Origin: Adiantum capillus-veneris
Taxonomy: Eukaryota; Streptophyta; Polypodiopsida; Polypodiales; Pteridaceae
Length of the DNA: 64,000 bases
Direction: 5' to 3'
Assembly (NCBI GenBank): GCA_014529385.2
Contig: CM043957.1
Location: 85,005,881 to 85,069,880 of the forward strand
Both the position numbers and the translations under genes were made by a program. The notes under the pieces were generated by a model, which had not been told where the DNA came from, ran no database searches, and saw only the letters and a list, made by a program, of their open reading frames with translations. Every line of letters begins with the position of its first letter. The stretch's first letter is position 1. Positions 56,771 to 64,000 of this stretch are shown piece after piece.

Positions 56771-57740
56771 ACCACGACAAAACTATAATAGAGGAGGTAG
56801 GAGGAACCAATTGTCACCCCCTAGAGAAAGAACACCCCCACCCCGAGAACCACCCCCACCAACACAAATTCTACGTCCACCCCAGACACCACTACAAGCA
56901 TCCATCCCACCTCTTCCACCAGCCCCACCACCTGATCGCCCTGTAAACATCATAAGGCTAGAAGAGAAAGGAAAGGCCGTAGTTGTAGATCCACCCAGAG
57001 CAAAGGAGAGGGACAAGGGTAAGGAGAAGGTAACCTTTTTAGAACCACTTGAAGCCATGACTGTGAAAAGAGCTAGGAGGGAGAAAGCTACACAATCAGA
57101 TGATGAGAGAAGCATGAGAGGAGAAACTAGCAAGAGGCCATCCAGGCCACGACGGAAATTGGGCATCAACGACTTCCAGCTAGGGGAAAGTTCTAAGCCC
57201 TATGATCTAACATTGGATGTGGCAGAGCAAGGACCGAAGATTACATGGTCACAGCTGCTACATCTTGTACCTAAAGTAAGGCGACAATGGTAAGTACAAG
57301 ACGCTCCAAAACAAAGGTAGCCGGAGCAATTTCGGGATGCAACATGGATGACATCCTTCCAATTGTCGACGTAAACATAAAAGGAAAGAGGGTTGGAAAC
57401 ACCTACATTGATGGAGGTGCACAAATCTGTGTAATGAGCTATGATGCTTCGATTAGGGCTCGAGGTTGACAAGCCTTCTCCATGCAAGGCAAAGATGGCA
57501 AACAACGCAAAAGTAAAGTGTGTGGGTGTGGCAAGTGCCGTGAAAATCAAAGCTTTCAACACTGAGGTAGAGGTAGATGTTTTTGTAATGCCTACTAAGG
57601 GGGAGGGCTATCCACTAATTTTGGGAAGGCCATGGTTGATGGCCATGAAGGCAAAACAGGACTGGGGTACTGGCCTTCTACGCATGACCGGTAAGAAAGG
57701 GGAGACAATCTACTACGACATGAGGATTGGCAAGCAGAAG
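56754..57740 (+). pseudogene. Nucleocapsid linker and protease of element B
   Basis: 56754-57293 begins in the knuckle and continues through a Pro-rich region (PPPPTQILRPPQTPL) and a charged linker (AKERDKGKEKVTFLEPLEAM). A 10-bp deletion relative to A at about 57293 shifts the frame. 57287-57469 has the protease active site NTYIDGGAQICVMS. A 5-bp deletion near 57437 shifts it again into 57441-58217, which holds GYPLILGRPWLMAMKAKQDW. The D-G-G active site is intact here, unlike in A. Confidence 0.82.
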
Positions 57741-57759
57741 CAAATGAATCTGGAAACAT

Positions 57760-58880
57760 TGCCAGATGAAACCACTAGCAAATCTTCCAGTTCTGAGGAG
57801 GAGACCACATCCACCGACGAAAGTGACAGTTCCATTGATGTGATGGCTATCATTATGAAGGATCCACAAAGGGTAAGCACAACTGGTGATCCATCACCAA
57901 AAGGGAAACCCAATGAAGAGGAGAGAAAATCACCTGGCCTAGGAGGAAGTAGGTTGAAGGGTATGTTGTCTACGGAATTAACACTTGAGGAGAAAGATAG
58001 TTTTTTGCAAATGTTGATGGGATTTCCTAACCTATTCATTGACAACTATGAAATCATCACAGGCATTACAGTGGTGGAACATCATATTAAGCTGAAGGAA
58101 GGGGTAAAACCAGTTGTGCAAAAGCTACAACGATTGGGGGTCATACAAGAAAAGGCACTCTTGGTCGAGGTAAGGAAACTGCTGGAGGCGGGATTCATCT
58201 ATCCTGTAGAAAACTAAGAATGGGTGTCACCCGTAGTGGTGACGCCTAAAAAGAATGGTAAGTGGAGGGTCTGTGTTGACTACAAACCACTAAATGCAGC
58301 TACAAAGAGAGACCACTTTCCTCTCCCTTTCTTGGATGAAATTCTCAATGAAGTAGCGGGTTTTGAATGCTATACCGTCTGTGATGGTTATTCTGGATAC
58401 TTTCAAATACGCATAGCCTTGGAAGATTAGCTAAAAACCACTTTTATCACGCCATGGGGTTGTTTTGCATACAGGGTTATGCCATTTGGTCTCACAAATG
58501 CACCTGCCACATTCCAAAGATATGTCACATATGTTTTTCAACCGTTCTTTGGAACATCCATAAGAGTGTTCATTGATGATTTTTGTATATATAGCTCCAG
58601 TATTTCACATTTAGAAAAGGTAACTGAAGGTTTGGCTAGGTTGCAGAGCCTAGGTGGGCAATTAAATGTGGATAAATGACACATTGGGGAGAGTAAAGTC
58701 ATTCTACTAGGCCATGAAATTTCAGAAAAAGGTATCAACGCCGACCCAAGTAAGGTGTCCGCACTCATAGCCCTACCTTCACCAACGACCGCACGCCAAC
58801 TGGTCTCTTTTCTACAGAAGGTGAGGTACTTAAGTAGATTCATACATCTACTATCACAACTTGTTCTACCATTGCAAAAA
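57760..58880 (+). pseudogene. Reverse transcriptase of element B
   Basis: An acidic Ser/Glu-rich linker leads to VVQKLQRLGVIQEKALL and IYPVEN, a TAA at about 58215, then WRVCVDYKPLNAATKRDHFP, VCDGYSGYFQI and a TAG at 58428 (CAG in A). MPFGLTNAPATFQRYV and the FIDD box at 58569-58580 follow, then a TGA at 58677 (TGC in A), and LLGHEISEKGI and LVSFLQKVRYLSRF. The three stops are absent from A. Confidence 0.88.
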
Positions 58881-59432
58881 CTAACTCAAAGATCAACTTT
58901 CACTTGGGACGAGGAAAGCGAACATCACTACAACAAGGTAAGGAGGTCTTAGCCACTCTGCCAACTACCTGACCACCTAAGTGGGATGAAAAATTCTATG
59001 TCACCTCAAGTGTTGGTGATGAATCATTGGGGGCTGTGCTACTCCAAAAGGATACGACGACATCTTTCATGAGGCCAATCTACTTCTCTAGTCGAATGAT
59101 GACAGCAGGAGAGAAAGGTTTCACCCATGTGGAACACTTAGTCCTAGCTCTTAGATTTGCAACTACAAAGTTTAGGTCATATTTGTTGCCTAAGCAATTT
59201 GTGATTCTAACCACGGATGAAATATTTCCCTATGTTGTACAACACATGGATGTGTCTGCTAGAATTACTAAATGGCTAGTTCGTCTGCAAGAGTTTGACT
59301 ACACGGTACAGGTAGAAAGCACGACAAGGGCAAGTTTGGGGGGACTCATGACCTACCAAGTCTTTGAAAGGAAGGAGAAGCAATCTAAGGAAGGAGAAGT
59401 CCGATTACCTCCAGTGCCACCGATGGTAGAAG
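58881..59432 (+). pseudogene. RNase H (gypsy type) of element B
   Basis: Begins FTWDEESEHHYNKV, broken by a 1-bp deletion at about 58940. From 59027 the frame is open: MGAVLLQKDTTTSFMRPIYF, FTHVEHLVLALRFATTKFRS and LTTDEIFPYVVQHMDV. Catalytic residues are weakly conserved, as in A. Confidence 0.8.
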
Positions 59433-59821
59433 GAGCATACTCTCTCTACTTTGATGGAGCCTACAAGCGAGCGTCCGACAAAGCAGCTGCAGGCATAGTG
59501 GTCTTTGATGACAAAGGGACAAAGGTATTTTCATTGGGCCAATTGTTAGATTCACATTTTAACAATGAAGCTGAGTATGCAGCACTAACCAAGGGTCTAC
59601 AATGGTGTGTCTCGCAAGGTGTACAACGCCTTAATGTATTTGGGGATGCTCTACTTCTGGTAAGGCAAGTAAATGGAGCATGGACATGCAAGAATCCTAG
59701 TTTAAGGACTCACTTAAGTGTTGTAAAAACCTTGTTGGGTAAGTTTGAAGAAGTTCAAATACACCATATCCCAAGGGCTCAAAACCAAGAAGCAGATGCC
59801 CTAGCAAGTGAAAGACTATAG
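59433..59821 (+). CDS. Archaeal-type RNase H (aRNH) of element B
   Basis: The C-terminal half of the 59027-59821 open frame (264 codons in all). YSLYFDGAYKRASDKAAAGI, HFNNEAEYAALTKGL, NVFGDALLLVRQVNG and QNQEADALASERL supply the D, E, D and D set. It is intact at all four positions. The frame ends at TAG 59819-59821, in phase with the integrase linker beyond it; element A has the same stop. Confidence 0.88.
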
Positions 59822-61216
59822 GAAGTGGTGGTTGGAGCAATAAAACTAAAGCTCCCTCTATTTCAAGGCAGTGATGCCTTGCCTGACATCATGCATTTTT
59901 TGGAAACAGGGGAATGCCCATCAGATTTAACAAAGGGACAGAAGCAATGGCTGACGCGGAAGGCCACAAGGTATTGACTCATCAATGATGGTTTGTACTG
60001 TAAGGGTAAGGACCAAATACTCAGGAAGGTCCCTCTCTCTCACGAAATCACGGGAGTAATTGCTAGCTGTCACGACGGGGTTTGTGGTGGTCACTTTGCC
60101 CTAGATATAACAAGTAGGAAAATCTTGCAGGCAGCCTTCATATGGCCTAGCCTCAACCGTGATGTACACCATTGGTGCAAAACGTGTAAGTTGTGTCAAA
60201 AGGCCGGCACTAGGTCACTTATGCCTGAACCACAGACACCTATTCTCTCATATGGCCCATTTGAAAAATGGGGTATCGATGCCATTGGGCCATTACCTAG
60301 GGCCAACTCAGGAAAATTCTACATTATCATGGGGGTCGACTACATGACTAGATGGGCAGAGGCTAAAGCCACCACTAGAATCACAGCGGTAGAGGTAGCT
60401 AAATTTATCTACGAGCACATATGCTGTAGGTTTGGCACACCTTTAGAGATCATCTCTGATAGAGGGCCAGGTTTCAGAGCAGACTTGGTAGGAGAATTAA
60501 TGCAGAAACTGGGCATTACAAGGAGGCACTCTTCACCATATTACCCTCAATGTAATGGCCTAGTTGAAAAGGTAAATGGAATGGTTTCTAAAATTATTAC
60601 CAAGCAGGTAAACAATCATCCTGGAGACTGGGATAAGTATCTACTACCAGCTTTATGGGCCTACAGAACTTCATTTCGTACATCCTTGGGATTCACACCG
60701 TATCATCTAGTATTTGGTAAGGAAGCAATCTTGCCCATTGAAGTGCAACTACAAAGTCTCAGAGTAATGGCAAGCCAGCTTAAACAGCCCAACATGCATT
60801 TGAGAGATCACATCATCAACTTGGAAAGACTGCAACTGGACAGAGAAGAAGCAATGAATTATTATGCAGCACAAGCAGAGCATAGACGGCTTAGCTTTAA
60901 CGAGCATCTCCAGAAAAAAGAATTGAAGAAAGGAATGTTGGTGCTCCGCTATGACAATCGCTTCGACACGCGCAAGGATAAGAAACTCCTACTCCGATGG
61001 GAAGGTCCTTTCATTGTCAGGAAAAAGTATGCCAATGGAAGCTACCAGCTTATGGAGACTGATGGAAAACTTCATAAAACCAGGGTAAATGGTTGGCGAC
61101 TTAAACCTTATTTTCTTCGATTTGACCAGGCTCCACCAATTGACATTCCAGATGAGGACACACAATCAGCCGCCACCTCTGACGATAATGATCAAACAGA
61201 TGAGCTAGAGACATGA
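59822..61216 (+). CDS. Integrase of element B
   Basis: A linker (59822-59974) is in phase with the aRNH but lies beyond a TAG. A second stop, TGA at 59975-59977, is also shared with A. The 407-codon frame from 59993 is complete. Zinc finger: SCHDGVCGGHFA and CKTCKLCQ. Core: KWGIDAIGPLP, MGVDYMTRWAEAKATT, EIISDRGPGFRADL and NGLVEKVNGMVSKI. C-terminal part: VFGKEAILPIEVQLQ, a basic D-x-R-x-D-K-K-L-L-L-R-W-E-G-P-F domain and VNGWRLKPYF. There is no chromodomain. It ends 13 bp before the polypurine tract. Confidence 0.92.
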
Positions 61217-61228
61217 ATGCCTCTAGCC

Positions 61229-61244
61229 AAAAGGGGAGGGCTAA
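61229..61244 (+). promoter_or_regulatory. Polypurine tract of element B
   Basis: AAAAGGGGAGGGCTAA ends at the TGATGG start of the 3' LTR. It matches the A tract except for one base. Confidence 0.88.
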
Positions 61245-62549
61245 TGATGGGGGCTTTTCACAAGCCAAGCTCCCATACCCCTCTTCTCTCGTCCCCACCC
61301 CATGAAAACCCCCTCTTAGGGAGGGAGTGATAAAAGGCATTGGAAAAAGTAAGAAAAAAATAAAGTATGATTATGTAAATATATGAGAAAGGTAAAATAG
61401 ACCACCTCATGCCTGTGGGGCAGCCCATCCCCACCTTGCCTCCTTTTTCTTCACTGTTGCCCCGCCAGGTGTCCCTTTTCCTCTCCTCCACTCAAAAGGT
61501 CAACCCCCTCTCTCTTCCCCTTGTCCTTTCTCCTTTCTCTCTCCCCTCAAGCTACCCCACCTCTCACCAATAATGCATTATAACTCACCAATAATACACC
61601 CTAACTCACATGCAACTTACCCTATCTTCCAAAATAGTATACCCCACCCCATCTTTCTCTCTCCTATCATATCCCATGACCCAAATACCCCCCTCTCTCT
61701 CTAAAGGGCGCCATGTCTCTTGTCTTGTAGCTAAATAAGCTCCCCCACACTCACACACACTCAGTTTCACTGAAAAAAGGTACCCACAGACCCATCCCCA
61801 CCCGGTGGTTACCTGATTTTTCTTGTGTTCACACACATCTGCACACAGATTCACCTCTGAACACACTCCCCTCTCTCCCCTCTTGTAATTACTTTGTTCT
61901 CCATGTCACCTCTCACTTTTTTTCATCAACCCATCTCTCTCTCTTAGTCTCTCTCTCATGAGACTGCTGTTCTGGCACATATACACACAGCCAGACAAGT
62001 GGGGCCCACAGTCACATGGCCTATGTAGATAATGATTTCTTCATTTCTAAATTCTAAAATTTCTCCCCCCTCCTCCCCTATATAAAGAAGGGTCACCATC
62101 ACACTAAGGACACACACGCCATCACCAAAGAGCACACTATGCACTGTGTGTGCCTAGTGCACACACACACACCCACACCATCACCATCAGCGCAATCACC
62201 ATGCTTGTCTTGAGCATGACCTCTACACCCATGGCTATGGAAGATGAAGGGAAACTAAATGAAGGATGATGGCCATAACCCTCGTGCGAGTCTTTGCCAT
62301 CAGCTCCCACCTATCATCCATGTGCTCTACCACTCTCTCCCTTCTCTTTCCCCTACCCTATGCCCCCCCATTTCATCACCTTATTCTCTAAATAAATCTT
62401 GAGGTTTTGTGAGTATGTTTTCTTGCAATGTTTTGCCCATGTGAGGTGTGCGGAATCGCCACCTAGTCTTGTGTTTGGAGTGAGCTTGTGTATGTGTGAA
62501 GGGTGTGCGGATTTGCCATCCTTCTGTGGTGCCTAAGTACTAAGCCGCT

Positions 62550-62597
<48 letters not shown>

Positions 62598-62814
62598 ACT
62601 CACTTGATCTCATTCCCCTTCCTCTTCATCATTACTCCCAAGCATCCATCTCTCTTGGATGAAAACTTTGTTATGGTGGTGTGCTGTTTGCGTCCTAGCC
62701 GCTGAAGCTAGGTGGTGCCCCCTGTTTGCTTCACCATGACAGGCTCGAGGCGCGCCATTCGGTCCCCGGTGTTTTAGAGGCCGTCGGGGTTCGGGGTTCG
62801 CTTTGCTCCCGTCA
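61245..62814 (+). repeat. 3' LTR of element B
   Basis: 1570 bp. It differs from the 5' LTR at few places by eye, one being a longer CT microsatellite near 62553-62594. This suggests a more recent insertion than A, C or G. Confidence 0.95.
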
Positions 62815-63204
62815 ATGCGAAGTTAAATTGCTAATGAACATGTAAATGGCACACCCAAAAGATACCCATATAAAGAGCAAAGAAACTGAGTGCCATGTGA
62901 GTAGAATCAGAAGCATTAGCAAGGATTGAGAGAGTGGGTAGGCCAAACAAAAGTCAATGAAGCAAGCAGAGTTAAGAGAAGAACAACCAACTACAATTGA
63001 GGACCTCAAAGCAAACCACAACAAACAAGAGTGATCAACTTTAATACAATAAACGCACAAGGAGTGAAGGAGATATTCATACAAAATCTTGAACCATGCC
63101 CACCAGAGCAGTAGAAGGAGAGGGTATATGAGACAATGATGGGGAACATCAAGTTTAGGGTTAAGGAGTTGGCTAGTAAGATCAAAACTTGATTTGAGAA
63201 CCAT
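62815..63204 (-). CDS. Hydrophobic ORF after integrase of element J, cut by B
   Basis: The ATG at 63204 lies seven bases beyond the integrase stop, in the same phase. The product has two strongly hydrophobic segments (LIYPLLLLLWWAWFKILYEY and SQSLLMLLILLTWHSVSLLF followed by I-W-V), like membrane helices. Element B inserted at its end. With the 4-bp target duplication taken into account, the frame continues on the far side (53551 leftward) for about 22 more codons, again hydrophobic, before a stop. Its place suits the env-like ORF of some Athila-type elements, but composition alone may explain it. Confidence 0.35.
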
Positions 63205-63210
63205 TGACCG

Positions 63211-64000
63211 TCAGCTTACAAAATGATAGCATTTGATCCTAGACCCATTGACTAAGGGCAACGGAACTCCTTCTAGGGTGGATAATTGTACGGTCCCCTT
63301 GGGATAGAATCTCTTGCACCTTGTATGGTCCTTGCCAAGCTGGGACCAACTTCTTTGCTTTTTTTTAACAGTGTCAAGCTTGATAAAGTAGCATTGATGA
63401 TCCATGCATGTTTTTTGGCTTACGGAGATGGCGATCATGCCATGCTTTGTGACGAATCTACTCTGTTTGTAGAGCCTGAGAAGCCAATCTTTGGCTTTCT
63501 TCCAAAAGGTAGAGACAAAAGACAGAGGCAGAACCCAAATCCCCATTGGCACGCAGACTACCTACTCGTGGAGATCGTGAGTTGAATTTGAAGGGCGCTA
63601 TCGCTTCCAAACCAAATGCTAACTGAAATGGGGTGTGATTGGTTACTCTGAAAGAAGTATGATATTCCCAAAGGGTGCCGTGGATAGCTTGGGCCCAAGA
63701 TGCTGGATGGAGATGACATGATTTCCACAGAAGGGCTATCACAACCTTGTTGGTGCTCTCAATCTGCCCATTCACTCTAGGATAATAGGAACAAGACTTA
63801 CGATGAAAAATCTTGTAGTTTGTGAGAAAGGTTGCAATCATTTCATTAACAAAGTGACTGCCCCTATCACTGGTGATCTCTAGGGGACATACAAACCTGC
63901 ACAAGATATTTTCATACAGAAACATGGCTACAGTATTGTCAGTTGTTGCGAGTACCTTTGTCCACTTGGTTGCATAATCTGTAGCCACCACCAGATACTT
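63211..64000 (-). pseudogene. Integrase of element J, partial at the window edge
   Basis: Minus-strand frames 63991-63458 and 63552-63211. The core has VATDYATKWTKV, PLEITSDRGSHFVNEM (second Asp), YYPRVNGQIESTNKVV (Glu) and FQLAFGLEAIAPFKF. A frameshift near 63500 leads to the C-terminal domain with FYPKGTVQLSTLEGVPLPLV and a N-G-S-R-I-K-C-Y end. This resembles Ty3/gypsy integrase without a chromodomain, distinct from A, B, C and G at many residues. The rest of pol lies beyond 64000. Confidence 0.85.

Larger units (their letters stand above)
53552..62814 (+). mobile_element. Tat-like Ty3/gypsy element B, nested in J
   Basis: A 9.26-kb plus-strand element of the same family as A. LTRs are 53552-55119 and 61245-62814. 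The 4-bp target duplication ATGC (53548-53551 and 62815-62818) is perfect. Internal order: primer site, pre-gag ORFs, gag, nucleocapsid, protease, RT, RNase H, aRNH, integrase, polypurine tract. It is the best preserved element in the window (its integrase frame is 407 codons), but pol is broken by small deletions. It has inserted next to the integrase end of a minus-strand gypsy element, J. Confidence 0.95.

Overview
The window looks like nuclear DNA of a land plant with a large, repeat-dominated genome. The evidence is the mix of plant-type Ty3/gypsy elements (two families with a second, archaeal-type RNase H domain as in the plant Tat lineage, and one with an Athila-like tRNA-Asp primer site), a Ty1/copia relic, long microsatellites and many C-to-T type lesions. 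I see no intact host gene, rRNA, tRNA or CRISPR array. The species cannot be named from sequence alone.

Layout. (1) 1-4.08 kb: an AT-rich block with about 12 copies of a 152-bp tandem repeat, a minus-strand TATA box and a short minus-strand coding start near 698. (2) 4083-32704: one very large minus-strand Ty3/gypsy element, here called G. Its 5' LTR (31944-32704), tRNA-Asp-like primer site, leader, gag, protease, RT, RNase H and integrase are followed by an unusual 3' half. That half holds a second protease-like stretch, a W-[VI]-P-K repeat protein and a long third ORF with a GA-microsatellite-encoded Arg-Glu tract and a coiled coil. The polypurine tract and a truncated 3' LTR close it. Without its insert G is about 19 kb. 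(3) 16991-26613: element A, a plus-strand Tat-like gypsy element inserted in G; its 3' LTR carries a 449-bp MITE-like insert. (4) 32705-36.7 kb: a decayed minus-strand copia element with a scrambled integrase region. (5) 37388-44960: element C, a plus-strand Tat-like gypsy element of another family. (6) 44961-46.93 kb: element I, an LTR end, a 101-bp tandem repeat leader and a broken gag. (7) 48.7-52.1 kb: a decayed minus-strand reverse transcriptase of Penelope-like or related non-LTR type. (8) 53552-62814: element B, a close relative of A, inserted into element J, a minus-strand gypsy element whose integrase runs off the right edge.

The most unusual signals are: a 24-nt palindrome carried in degenerate units of about 285 bp at two separate places in G; the 3' coding block of G; three premature stops shared at identical sites by A and B, each near a domain boundary; and the Penelope-like RT relic. 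All polyproteins carry stops or frameshifts, so every element seems non-autonomous now. Element B has the least diverged LTR pair and is probably the youngest insertion.
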